Assembly: GCA_029379385.1 (NCBI GenBank)
Contig: CM055605.1
Span: forward strand, 6,421,001 to 6,485,000
Source of the DNA: Quillaja saponaria
Taxonomy: Eukaryota > Streptophyta > Magnoliopsida > Fabales > Quillajaceae
Direction: 5' to 3'
Length of the DNA stretch: 64,000 bases
The position numbers and the translations under genes were made by a program. Position 1 is the stretch's first letter. Each line of letters begins with the position of its first letter. This document shows positions 12,011 to 24,075 of this stretch, in pieces. The notes below the pieces were generated by a model. That model was given only the letters and a program-made list of their open reading frames with translations, made no database searches and was not told the DNA's origin.

Positions 12011-12886
12011 TCTCTTGCAGAAAATTGAGGGTAGGGCTTGGACAGTTGGGCATATCTGTCTATCTCTCTGTAATTGTTTAGTATTTGGTTCCCTTTAGTT
12101 TCTTAGCTTTTGGTTATTGGAAAAGGTTTGTGCTTGCGGCCGTTCCAATGGGTTCTCAGCTAAATAATTTCAGTTGTCTGAGTGCTCAATTTCACCCGGC
12201 CAAGATTTGATTAATGGGGCAGCTCAAGGTTTTACATGTTTTCAATCATGTTTCAATTCAGAGACCTGCCCTAAATTTCTCTTTCAACCCTAAATTATGT
12301 ACTTAATTCTTCTTGATCTGGTAGCTCTATGCTGTTTTGCTGTGTTATAACACTTCTGCATCTTTCTTTTATTAAAATCAATCTTGGGTTTCTTCTCCAG
12401 GATCTGCAAAACTTTTTTGCTTGAAACTTTGTTGTTTCTTTTAATAAATTTTAGACATTTAAACATTGATCCTGTTAATTTTTAGTATTTGATTTTATTA
12501 CTATTAATTTAAAAAAATTACTGTTTTGCTAGAGAATGAATAAAATAATCATTTTGTAAGCTTGAGATTCTAGAAAATGCAATGTGGTTGAAATTGAGAG
12601 ATGAAAGAAGCTGAATGTGTAAGGCAAAGAAAATCCTGGTCTGGCAAACTTCAAATTTAAAACACTACTGCATATTGGAAAAAAAAGGAGATATAAGAAT
12701 CTGAAATGGTAAAAACCAGTTGAGATCTGTAATGTAAGCAAGCCTCATATTAATGGATTTCGCCTGCTCTCTATGGGTCAAAGTTTATTCTTAAATTTTG
12801 AAAAGGTTTCAGAAATCTCAAACATAACATTCAAAAAACAAATTAGCTAAAACTGATTGATGGCCTTCAATGCTTGTGTTTTGAGA
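12011..12886. other. Spacer between the putative gene start and CYP72A gene 1
   Basis: AT-rich sequence without a supportable gene. It contains the expected 3' UTR side of the minus-strand P450 ending at 12887. Confidence 0.4.
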
Positions 12887-15236
12887 CTACAGTTTGCGTA
12901 AGATGAGGTGAACCCCATGTTGAGGTTGAAGCATTGGTATTGCATTAGAGGGAGCATGAGCATAGGTTGGAGAAAGCTCAAATGAGAATCTTTGTAGCAT
13001 CAATGACAGAGCCATTTTTGCTTCCAAAATACCAAAGTTTTGTCCAATGCATATCCTAGGACCCCAACCAAATGGGAAGAATGAAACTTGGCTTTTTGTT
13101 GCCTTTGAAACTCCTTCAGAAAACCTCTCTGGTTTGAACTCTATAGCATCATCACCCCATAATTCACGATCATGCTGAACAAGAATTGTTGGTAAGCAAA
13201 CTTGCACTCCTGCTGGTAATATCAGGTTTCCAAGTTTAGTTTCCCTATTGACAGCTCGAGCAAGTGTAAATGCTGGTGGGTATAGCCTGAGAACCTCAAA
13301 CAAAATCATGGTCACCTGTAGTAGTAAAGGGTAATTAAGATCACAGTCATCACTAAAGGATTATATATGCTATGCATCTTCAAGTAGATCATATAAGTTA
13401 CTTAACAATTTTTAGGTGACTTAGCCTATCATAGTCTGGTTTTTGGTTGCCAAAGATCTGCACGACCTCCTTCCTTGCACTTGCTTGCCAATCAGGATGC
13501 CTACTGAGTAACACCATAGTCCAAACCAGCCAAAGCGAGGTGGTCTCTTGCCCACCTAAGTAAAATAGCTTGCATTCCTCAATTACGTCTCTGATACTCA
13601 TTCCAACGTTCTTGTTATTCCCATGTTCTTGAATTTCTTTGTAATTTGATTCCAAAAGTATGCTTAGTAAGTCATCATTAGTGGCTTCACCTGCTTTAAT
13701 TGCTTTCTCTCTTTTGTCAATGATATCTTTAAGTGAAGCTCTTATATCTCTGTCAATTTCCTTCATCCTCTGGTTGGTACCAGTGGGTAAAAACCTGCAA
13801 AATAAGCTGTCCGAGTTATCCTAATGGTGGCAAAAAAAATTGCTCTTTGCTAAGGGTTTTCTGAAGGAGTTCAGCCTTTCATGGAAACATAATCATGTCT
13901 TACCTCCATCCTGGAATGTAAACAGATTGTATACTTTTTAGTGCAAGTTTTATCTGCTCATTTAACAGTTGAAAAATTCTTCTTCCTTCTTCGTAGCTAC
14001 TTCCAAAAGCTGTACGAGAAATAACATCACTTGTCATGCTTTGAAGGGAAGGCCATACATCTAACTCGCATGACCCATCTGAAGAAACCAGTCCCTCCCA
14101 TTTTCTAATCATATCATCACAGCTTTGACAAAATGTTGGTAACATAAGCTGTGGCAGATTGAAAAGTAAACAGTAAAATAAAACTTCAGTACACTTTCAG
14201 GTCATAAAACAAACATAGAAGGTGGCATTTGCTCAAAAAAAGAAAGGAGAAGAATGATAAATAGAATATGTAAAATAAGGTCTTAAGTTGCATTTTCACA
14301 AAAGAGAAGAAGGAAATATTCAAAGAAGAATTGTCTTAGCAGACAATCTTACCAGAATATACTATAAGCTAAGTTCTGAGGGTAATAGTTCTTTCTTTAC
14401 TATAGAAAAAAAATAGGAATTTTCTTGACTGCTTAACAATCATAAACTGAAAGGTGCAACCAATATGACTTAAACAATGGCAAGCACAACTAACTTTCAG
14501 TTTCTCCATATGGAATGCTGGGTTGATAATCTTTCTGTGTTTTGTCCACTTCTCTCCATTATAATTTGCAAGACCTGTCACCAGCAACTTAGCAAGTGGA
14601 TTCATGTCAAGCTTTTGAAAGTCATAGACCCTTGTAAAGATTTCTTTAATTTGCTCAGGATCCATAATGGTCAGCCTTGGTATTGGGCCTACCCATATGA
14701 AACAGTTCTTACCTGCAAATTGTTAAGGTTAATAAGCACAAAAAGTCCTGTAATAGTACCAAAAATTTCAGTTTTGTAAGTATTCCTCTCCCAGGATAAT
14801 ACAAAGCTTCCAAAATTGATGCCGGCAGTAAAACAAGCTATGCTATTTTCTTAATTTAGCTTGATGACACAACTAGTAAAGCCAATTAGTATTTGTCATC
14901 AAGGATTCAGAAATGATCCCATATTTACTAGTGAAGAGAGGTACCGTAGTTTTTGACAATTTGATGAAGAAAAGGAAATACACGTGGTGCGATATCATGA
15001 CAATCGTCAGAGAGATTCATGGGTTTACATTTGGCTTCCTTCAACATTTGGATGCTCTGTTTCATGTCACCAAACAAAATCCTGTATGAATTGCCTTTCA
15101 GACCTTGCTGTCTCAGGAGCCTCTCTAACTTCTTTGGCTTAAGCCACAACCAGTTTAGTACCCTCCATGCCCCCACCAACACTGTCACAATAAGAACCCA
15201 AATTCCAATTGTGGATGTGGAAAATGAAACTTCCAT
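12887..15236 (-). CDS. Cytochrome P450, CYP72A subfamily (array gene 1)
   Basis: ER-anchored haem-thiolate monooxygenase. Relatives include secologanin synthase and triterpenoid and gibberellin oxidases; the substrate here is unknown. Five exons in minus-strand order: 15236-14945, 14712-14495, 14148-13904, 13794-13407 and 13315-12887, with GT-AG junctions in frame, giving 523 aa. A hydrophobic N-terminal anchor runs to about residue 28, followed by [12 protein letters not shown]. The I-helix oxygen-binding motif is GGQETTS, with Gly where the other array members have Ala. ExxR is in [12 protein letters not shown] is intact, and the haem Cys lies in [12 protein letters not shown]. No break was found. 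It is the most divergent of the six: the region after ExxR reads [13 protein letters not shown] and exon 5 is one codon longer. Its exons 1-2 were copied to 20.9-21.6 kb. Confidence 0.92.
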
Positions 15237-15800
15237 TTCTGTGTGTGTATGAGGACAGAGCCAGAGCAGGGCTTCAAGGAGTTTTAAGTTGTTGGTTCTT
15301 CTCTTGTCAAAAACCAAACCATTACTAAGTTATTGATAAATTTTAACGTTTTTAAGTCCAGCATATTGTTGGGGATGAATCATAAATAAGAATTTTAATT
15401 CTTGTGGCAAATAGTTATGTTACTTTCCATTAACTCATGCACCTTTGTAACATGGTTTCTAATTAACTTGTTGCGTAAATTGGCTTTCTAGCTGAAGGTT
15501 TCAGAATTGTTATAATAATGCACTGTTTTTCTGTTACGAATACTAAGAAATTAATGGGGAAAGAAAGAAAGTGAAAACTCATTTCCTGTGAGTTGCCAGA
15601 CCAGCATGAATAGTCATAGCAGAATGAATAATGAGTTTGTTATCTGAGATTTGCAAGTTTCTTAGTTTTGATTTCAGATAATATGCATATAAAATCTTTT
15701 CTTGAAAAGAAAATGTAGAATTTCATTAATTAATATATAAACGTCCAGCTAGATAGAATCCTCAGACAGAAAATGTTGATGGTTACTGATAATGATGATA

Positions 15801-18370
15801 TTACAGTTTATGTAGAATGATATGAGCACCATGTTGTGGCTGAAGAGTAATGAAACTGAATGGAGCATGAGCATAGGCTGGAGAAAGCTCAAATGAGAAG
15901 GATTGTAAAATCATTGACAAAGCCATTTTCACTTCCAAGATGGCAAAGTTTTGTCCAATGCAGATTCGAGGACCCCATCCGAACGGGAAGAATGAAAGTT
16001 GGTTTTTTGTTGCCTTTGATACTCCTTCAGAAAATCTCTCTGGCTTGAACTCTTGTGCATCATTTCCCCAAAGTTCATTGTCATGGTGAATCAGAACTAT
16101 TGGTATAGAAATCTCAACTCCCGCAGGCAAAGTCAAGTTTCCAAGTTTTGTTTCTTTATAAATAGATCGAATGATGATATGTGTTGGTGGATATAACCGG
16201 AGAACCTCATACAAAATCATGGTCACCTGTGGTATGAAGGGTTATTATAATTGCAGTGAACGCCAAAAGACAAACACACATGTTGTAAGAAAATTATGTG
16301 ATTCTTACAATTTTGAGGCGACCTAGTCCATCAATGTCTGGTTTTTGGTTTCCGAAAACTTGTAAAACCTCATCTCTTGCCTGTGATTGCCAATTAGGAT
16401 ATCTGCTCAATAACACCATAGTCCAAACAAGCAAGACTGAGGTTGTTTCTTGCCCAGCAAAGTAAAATAACTTGCATTCCTCTATTACTTCGTCAATGGT
16501 CATTCCAACATTCTTATTGTTTCCATGTTCTTGAAGTTCCTTGTGATTTGATTCTAACAGTATGCCTAATAAGTCATCATTAGTGGCTTCACCTGCCTCC
16601 ATTGCCTTCTCTCTTCTGTTGATGATACTCCTAAGTGAAGTTCGTATGTCTTTATTAATTTCTTTCATCTTCTTCTTCAAACTAGTCGGTAGAAACCTAT
16701 ATATATGTATGTGTATGTATATATATATATATATATCAAAACAAAAGTTGAAGAAACAATCAGTCTGGTTAAATTGTTAGAAACTAATATGAAGAAAATG
16801 CTTGTTTTGTTGTTTGTGACATGTAGAAGACTTCATCAACATGTTTGAGTTGTCAACAAGTGTATACCTCATTCCTGGAATGTAAACAGATTGCGCAGCT
16901 TTCAGTGCAAGTCCCGTTTGCGCTTTCAGAAGTTTGAAAATTCTCTTTCCTTCTTCATAGCTACTTCCAAAAGATGTTCGCGAAATAATATCAGAAGACA
17001 AGTTCTGAAGGTGAGGCAACACATCGAACTCACCCGAACCATCTGGAGATATCAATGCCTCCCATTTGCTAATCATATCATTAGTGCTTTGATAAAATAT
17101 GGGTAACATTAGCTGCAACATCATGTTGTACACATTAACAAACTTTAGAGTATTTTTTCAAGTGAAATATATAAACACAGCTTTGTAAGTTTTTAATTTT
17201 AAACAGATAACAAAGGATGATCTTGATAAGCTGACCTTGAGTTTTTCAAGATTGAATGCAGGATTTATAATTTTTCTGTGCTTAGCCCACTTCTTCCCCT
17301 CATAATGTGAGAGACCATTGATTAACAGCTTCGCGAGTGGATTTACGTATGGCTTATGAAAGTCATTGTAATTGTTAAAAATTTCTTTAATTTGCTCAGG
17401 ATCCGTCATAATCAACCTTGGCATTGGACCAGCCCATATGAAAGATTTCTTACCTTGCAAATTATTTGGACACACACAGAAATGTTAAAAGAAGTTTCAA
17501 GTTGTTAGGATAATTAAACCGAGTATACGTTATTGGAGCTATCAGGCCTTTAGAAATGCATAATCTATAACATTAACAAAGAAAGCAGAGTATAACACCA
17601 GGATATGCATAGTCATACTGTGCATATGATCCAATATCAATCTTAGCATTTGTGCCTTCTAAGTTTAATTAAAGAAAAAAAAAAAAAAAAAAAAAAAGGG
17701 TACAAATTCATGAAAAACGTTAGCAAGTATACTACACAAGTAAAGAATGTCATTTGTTGATTCAGTTCACTTGAGAATTTCATTTTAAAGTACATCAACT
17801 CTCAGCAACAAGTAAGAGTAACAAAAAATTGGATCGCAATATGAAACCAAGAAGACAAATGATTTTGGGTTTAACAGAAATGAGTTTAGGCTAAAGTTGT
17901 GAGCGTCACTGAAAATGACCTCTTTTATAATTTTTAAAAGTACAGAAAAAAAATTCGTATAGCAGACTTTATTAGTTTGAGATTATGACAAATTCAGGTC
18001 TACACAATTAGCATGATTAATACCAAGGTATATATTATATGTTCAATTCAACCTGATAATACATGCAGGCATAGAGATTGAGGTAGTAGCTAGTACCATA
18101 GTTCTTGATGGTTTGAATGACATAGGGGTGGACACGTGGTGCAATATTGTCAGAGGAGGGATTCATTGGCTTAGCTCTAGCTTCCATTGTCATCTGTCTC
18201 GTCTGTTTGTTGTCTCCGTACCAGAACTTATATGGATTTCCTTGAAAACCTTGCTTTCTCAGTTGCCTCTCTAACTTTTTGGGCTTCAGCCACAACCAGT
18301 TTAGTACCCTCCATGCCCATATCAGCACCACTGTACATGTCACACAGAGAACGCAAACTGAAATTCCCAT
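15801..18370 (-). CDS. Cytochrome P450, CYP72A subfamily (array gene 2)
   Basis: Predicted ER monooxygenase; substrate unknown. Exons on the minus strand: 18370-18097, 17453-17236, 17112-16868, 16696-16309 and 16226-15801, giving 516 aa with every junction GT-AG and in phase. Motifs: hydrophobic anchor within the first ~25 residues, AGQETTS in the I-helix (about residue 325), YEVLR (ExxR, about 382), PERF (about 437) and the haem Cys in [12 protein letters not shown] (about 464). Intron 1 is 643 bp and contains a 26-base poly(A) run near 17672-17697. The gene is very similar to gene 3, of which it is the duplication partner; they differ clearly just after ExxR (PPTHIIIRS here). A TATA box lies 60 bases before the start codon. 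Confidence 0.93.
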
Positions 18371-18425
18371 TTCTCTGTTTGTGTGTGTGTGAGATGGAGT
18401 GAAAAGAGAGAGGAGATTTTGCTCC

Positions 18426-18434
18426 TTTATATAA
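18426..18434 (-). promoter_or_regulatory. TATA box of CYP72A gene 2
   Basis: On the minus strand the sequence reads TTATATAAA, centred about 60 bases upstream of the ATG at 18370. An equivalent box sits at the same distance from the start of gene 6. The duplicate gene 3 lacks it. Confidence 0.55.
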
Positions 18435-19689
18435 GGAAAAGAAGATATCAGAACTGGATGGCACCAAATACAATCACAACGTGAAGCCATATAAATAAAA
18501 AATTCTATCAGCACTTAACTGCTATTTTCTTAATGTTTTTTTTAACGAGTGCTTATAGGACACTTGGTAAAATTTTATAAAGAGAAAATTTATAATATTT
18601 ATTATGATAATTGCTTATAATTTTAGTATTATTTAATGTATAAATTATTATTTTAGGAAAGTTTTAATTCTTACAAATTATATTTATTACAGTTTATTAA
18701 GAATATTTAGGACATAAATCTTTCTTATTATATTACGATAAGTATCCATTATAGTGGGATTATAATATAATAGTATTGACAATATTATTAATTGATTTTA
18801 TATATTTTTATGTTCTATTAATTAATTTTATATATATTCTATCAAAATTATATATATTTAATATAAGAGGCTAACTTGAGTTAAAATGAACTTATAAGTT
18901 TGCTTCGGCCCTCACGTCAGTCATGATTTACAAATTGTGTCCTCACAGTGCAGTTGATTTGTATAATGAATTAAATTATATATTATTTTTTAATTTCTTT
19001 AAAATTATTTAGTTGTAATCATTTTTTTAGAAATAATTTTTAATCTTATAATTAATATTTTTCTCGAAGCCATCCATCTATTATGTGTTATTGAAAATTA
19101 TCATAATTAATTGAAATTCAAAATTGCAAAATTATTTATTACTTCCATAATGAAACGTTGATACTAACATTCCAATATCGTGTGTCAATGCAGATAGTAT
19201 CCATTAGGGATTGTGGGCTCATGATTAATATTTTAAGCCATTATATGCAAGGTGACTTAACACATTATGAAAGTAGAAGAAATTATTTTTCAACATTTTA
19301 TGGAGGTGCTTTAAAATGTCGTGAATAATGTTGTCTCATTTGTAAGCTATTTATCTTTGTTATGAGTTATTTGTAATATTAGTAATTGTTGAATTATGTC
19401 AGAATCTCTTCTTTGATTAATTTAGAGATTTCATTAGTTGTTGTAAATACCTTTTATACAGTTGTAAAAATTGATTGAAATGAATTCTTACTGTTTCTTG
19501 TATATATATACATAACTTTCAACATGACTGCAATTTCAAAAAACTTTCCGTGACAAGATATGCTCCATTTCATACTGTGAGCATGGGGTTGTCAATTCTT
19601 CAAAAGACTCTGGCTTTGAGGATATATAGAAGCCCCCAAGTCCATACCTTGACTGCACATCTCAATTATAGAGATTTCAGAAATTCGTT
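18435..19689. other. AT-rich intergenic DNA with MITE-like sequence
   Basis: No gene. A stretch beginning about 18549 (gtgcttataggacacttg) and running to about 18720 resembles AT-rich stretches near 25318, 50710 and 61690 and is probably a small non-autonomous element. The stretch 18900-19690 is a diverged copy of about 29100-30050, sharing ttatatgcaaggtga and cattatgaaagtagaagaaa. Confidence 0.5.
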
Positions 19690-20880
19690 CTTTACAACTT
19701 AACGTGACATCGACTGATGTTGTTTATCAATGGCTCATCCTTCCATTGTTTGATGTTGGTGAGCTCCATCAAGCTAACTAAACGCTTGGTGCTGCAGAAT
19801 CATTTGAGAAATTCCTTACAAGTAGCTATTTCCAACTCTTAATTGTCTTGGTCTCCAAATCTGTATACTAATAAAAAGTTGTGCCTTTAAGGAACCGTAC
19901 AAATTGTTTGACCAGAATATCACTGTGTGCCCCAACATTCTCATAAGTTTCTACGAAATAGGCGATGTGTAGTTCTGGATTGAACTTCCTATCAAATTGG
20001 TTGAATTTGGGAAGTTGGTAACCATCCAGCATGCTCATGTTATCGATGCATTTAGTGTATAACTACGAGTACATAAGCGAGTTAATTTTAAGATGGCCCT
20101 CCATATTATGCACAAATAATGTTGGTGATAATATCTTGTTGCAGTTGCTGGAGTGAGAATGATGCAAGAGAAGAGAAAATTCACTGAGAGGTTTGTTCAG
20201 TCTCGATTACCTTCTCCTTGTTCTTGACGGTAGGGAGTTGAACGAAACCAGGAAAGCTTGTTGGTTTTTGACTATCTGGAATGTTTTCGTTGAGCGAGAT
20301 TAGAGATCTAAAAGTCTTTTCCTTCACCGTTTTGGTTAACTTCTCAGTTGCACGCTCCATGCTTGCAATTCTTTCCTCAACAGTAGTGGCATTCACCACC
20401 ATGGAAGGCATGACTTCCTTTAAAATGGGCTTTTTGGTTGTATTTGAAACTCCTTCATCGTCCGGACTTGTAGTTGAAGAATCAAAATAAGAGATAACAG
20501 AGGAGAAGTAGATGCCTTTTGTTTTCAGTGTGATGCTATCTAGAGGACTTCACGGGGGATGGATTACCTACCTTCCCAAGGCTCCCGCCGCTCTTGCTAG
20601 CAAGAACATCCAAGCTGATGAAGGGAGTAGAATTAACTAGAGTTTCGACTTGATGGGTGAAGAGCGCTTTAAAAATTTGACGGCCAATATTTTCCATGAT
20701 GGTGGCACTAAAGGCAGGCTTCTTGTCGATGATAGCATTCTTGGTGGCAGCGACCTTGGCGACATTTTTTTTTGAGACTGTTAGATCCGACAAAATTGAT
20801 GTAGAGATCTAAAGGAAAGAGAAAGAGATGAAGGCATAGTGTGTCCTACGAGACGTGCCATAAATTTGTGAACACAAGTT
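19690..20880 (-). mobile_element. Ty3/gypsy-type gag relic, copy 1
   Basis: On the minus strand, short frames match the gag of plant gypsy-like elements. An N-terminal segment lies at 20793-20536. A coiled-coil-like segment with EERIASMERATEKLTKTV is at 20411-20181. The gag domain between 19990 and 19740 shows FVETYENVGA, LVKQFVRFLKG and LMELTNIKQWKDEP in changing frames. Several in-frame stops and frameshifts break it, and no protease, reverse transcriptase or integrase was seen. It replaces the part of the CYP72A relic that should follow exon 2. A second relic with matching flanks is at 30.06-31.2 kb. Confidence 0.75.
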
Positions 20881-20889
20881 TTGAGCCTG

Positions 20890-21555
20890 AAAAAAAAAAG
20901 AGAAAGAAATTTCTTGACTGCTTAACTATCAAAAACTGAAAGTTGCATCCAATTTGACTTAAACAATGGCAAGCACAAGTAAGTTTCTCCAGATAGAATG
21001 CTGGGTTGATGATCTGTGTTTTGTCCATTTCTCTCCATTATAATTTGCAAGACCAGTCACCAGCAACTTAGCAAGTGGATTCATGTCAAGTTTTTGAAAG
21101 TCACAGACCCTTGAAAAGATATCTTTAATTTGCTCAGGATCCATGATGGCCACCCTCGGTATTGGGCCTACCCATATGAATCAGTTCATACCTACAAATT
21201 GTTAAGGTTAATAAGCACAAAAAGTCCTGTAATAGTACCAAAAATTTCAGTTTTTTAAGTAGTCTTCTCCTAGGATAATACAAAGCTTCCAAAATTGCTT
21301 CCAGCAGTAAAACTAGCTACGCTATTTTCTGCGATATCGTGACGATTATTCATGGGTTTAGATTTGATGGATGCTCTGTTTCATGTCACCAAACAAAATC
21401 CTATATGAATTGCCTTTAAGACCTTGCTGTCTTAGGAGACTCTGTAACTTCTTAGGCTTAAGTCACAGCCAGTTTACTACCCTCCATGCCATACCAACAC
21501 TGTCACAAATAAGAACACAAAGTCCAATTGTGGATGTGGAAAATGAAACTTCCAT
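20890..21555 (-). pseudogene. CYP72A relic: exons 1 and 2 only (copy of array gene 1)
   Basis: Exon 1 begins with ATG at 21555 and reads [11 protein letters not shown] like gene 1, but a TGG-to-TGA change in the NWLWLKPKK stretch stops it, and the 3' end of exon 1 with its splice donor is deleted near 21340. Exon 2 (about 21190-20970) keeps [10 protein letters not shown] and [19 protein letters not shown], then a 4-base deletion shifts the frame after KHR. Exons 3-5 are missing; the gag relic begins at about 20880. The upstream flank (21600-21960) matches that of gene 1 (15290-15720), which shows block duplication. Confidence 0.9.
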
Positions 21556-22075
21556 TTCTGTCTGTAAGAGGAAAGAGCCAGAGCAGGGCTGCAAGGAGTT
21601 TTAAGTTGTTGGTTCTTCTCTTGGCAAAAACCAAACCATTACTAAGTTGTTGATAAATTTTAACGTTTTGTAACATATTTTTTAAGTCCAGCATATTGTT
21701 GGGTATGAATCATAAATAAGAACTTTAATGCTTGTAGCAAATAGCTATGTTAGTTTCCATTAACTTATGCACATTTCTAACTTGGTTTCTAATTAATACT
21801 ATGCAATTAATGGGGAAAGAAAGTGATCTAGGTGCAAAGTTGAAACTCATTTCCTGTGAGCTGGCAGGTCAGCATGAATAGTAATAGCAGAATGAATAGA
21901 GGGTTTGTTATCTGAGATTTTTAAGTTTCCTAGTTTTGGTTTCAGATGATATGCATAGAAAATCTTTTCTTAAAAAGAAGATGAAGACTTTCATTAATAT
22001 ATAAACGTCCAGCTAGCGGCACTTGTAATAGAATCCTCAGACAGAAAACATTGATGGTTACTGATAATGACGATA

Positions 22076-24075
22076 TTACAGTTTATGTAGAATGATATGA
22101 GCACCACGTTGTGGCTGAAGTGTAATGAAACTGAATGGAGCATGAGTATAGGCTGGTGAAAGTTCAAATGAGAAGGATTGTAAAATCATTGACAAAGCCA
22201 TTTTCACTTCCAAGATGGCAAAATTTTGTCCAATGCAGATTCTAGGACCCCATCCGAATGGTAAGAATGAAAGTTGGTTTTTTGTTGCCTTTGATACTCC
22301 TTCAGAAAATCTCTCTGGCTTGAACTCTTGTGCATCATTTCCCCAAAGTTCATTATCATGGTGAATCAGAACTATTGGCATAGTAATCTCAACTCCAGCA
22401 GGCAAAGTCAAGTTTCCGAGTTTTGTTTCTTTATAAATAGATCGAACGAGAATAGATGTTGGTGGATATAACCTAAGAACCTCGTTCAAAATCATGGTCA
22501 CCTGTTGAATATATGAAGGGTTATTCTAATAGCAGTGAACACCAAAAGACAAACACACATGTTGTGAGAAAGTTATGTGATTCTTACAATTTTGAGACGA
22601 CCTAGTCCATCGACATCTGGTTTTTGGTTTCCAAAAACTTGGAAAACCTCCTCTCTTGCCTGTGATTGCCAATTAGGATACCTGCCCAATAACACCATAG
22701 TCCAAACAAGCAAAACTGAAGTTGTTTCTTGCCCAGCAAAGTAAAATAGCTTGCATTCCTCTATTACTTCGTCAATGCTCATTCCAACATTCTTATTGTT
22801 TCCATGTTCTTGAAGTTCCTCGTGATTTGATTCTAACAGTATGCCTAATAAGTCATTGGTATTGGCTTCACCTGCCTTCATTGCCTTCTCTCTTCTATTG
22901 ATGATACTTGTAAGTGAAGTTCGTATATCTTTGTTAATTTCTTTCATCTTCTTCTTCAAACTAGTCGGTAGAAACCTATAAATATATATATATATCAAAA
23001 CAAAAGGTGAAGAAGCTGTAATCAGTCTGGTAAATTTGTTGGAAACTAATATGAAGAACATGCTTGGTTTCTTGTTTGTGATATGTAGAAGACTTCATCC
23101 ACATGTTTGAGTTGTAAACAAGTGTATACCTCATTCCTGGAATGTAAACAGATTGAACAGCTTTCAGTGCGAGTCCCGTTTGCACTTTCAGAAGTTTGAA
23201 AATTCTCTTTCCTTCTTCATAGCTACTTCCAAAAGATGTTCGCGAAATTATATCAGAAGACAAGTTCTGAAGGTAAGGCAACACATCTAACTCACCAGAA
23301 CCATCTGGAGATATCAATGTCTCCCACTTGCTAATCATATCATTAGTGCTTTGATAAAATATAGGTAACATTAGCTGCAACATCATGTTGAACACATCAA
23401 TACAGCTTTGTAAGTTTTTAATTTTAAACAGATAAACAGAGGAAGATCTTGATAATTAAGCTGATCACCTTGAGTTTTTCAAGATTGAATGCAGGATTGA
23501 TAATTTTTCTGTGCTTAGCCCACTTCTTTCCATCATAATGTGAGAGACCATTGATTAACAGCTTCGCAAGTGGATTTACGTCTGGCTTGTGAAAGTCATA
23601 GTTATTGTTAAAGATTTCTTTAATTTGCTCAGGATCCATGATGATCACCATTGGAATTGTACCAGCCCACGTGAAAGAATTCTTACCTTGCAAATTATTT
23701 GGACAGACAGAGCAATGCATGTTAATAGAAGTTCAAGTTTAGTTGAGTGAAGATGTGAACTGATAAAACATGGATGCATAGAGATAGAGTGATAGAGATA
23801 GTAGTACCATAGTTCTTGATGGTTTGAAGGAGAAAGGGGTAGACACGCTGTCCAATATCATCAGAGGAGGGATCCATTGGCTTAGCTCTAGCTTCCATTG
23901 TCATCTGTCTCGTCTGTTTGTTGTCTCCATGCCAGAACTTATATGAATTTCCTCGAAAACCTTGCTTTCTCAGTTGCCTCTCTAACTTTTTTGGCTTCAA
24001 CCACAACCAGTTTAGTACCCTCCATGCCCATATCAGCACCACTGTCACACACACAACCCAAACTGAAATTCCCAT
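22076..24075 (-). CDS. Cytochrome P450, CYP72A subfamily (array gene 3)
   Basis: Predicted ER monooxygenase; substrate unknown. Exons on the minus strand: 24075-23808, 23686-23469, 23374-23130, 22975-22588 and 22501-22076, giving 514 aa with GT-AG junctions in phase. I-helix AGQETTS, ExxR (here NEVLR), PERF and [10 protein letters not shown] are all intact. It is a close duplicate of gene 2, including intron and 3' flank sequence, but intron 1 is only 121 bp against 643 bp. The substrate-site segment after ExxR reads PPTSILVRS instead of PPTHIIIRS. The position matching the TATA box of gene 2 is altered (minus strand TTATCTGTAAA), so expression may differ. Coding potential looks complete. Confidence 0.92.
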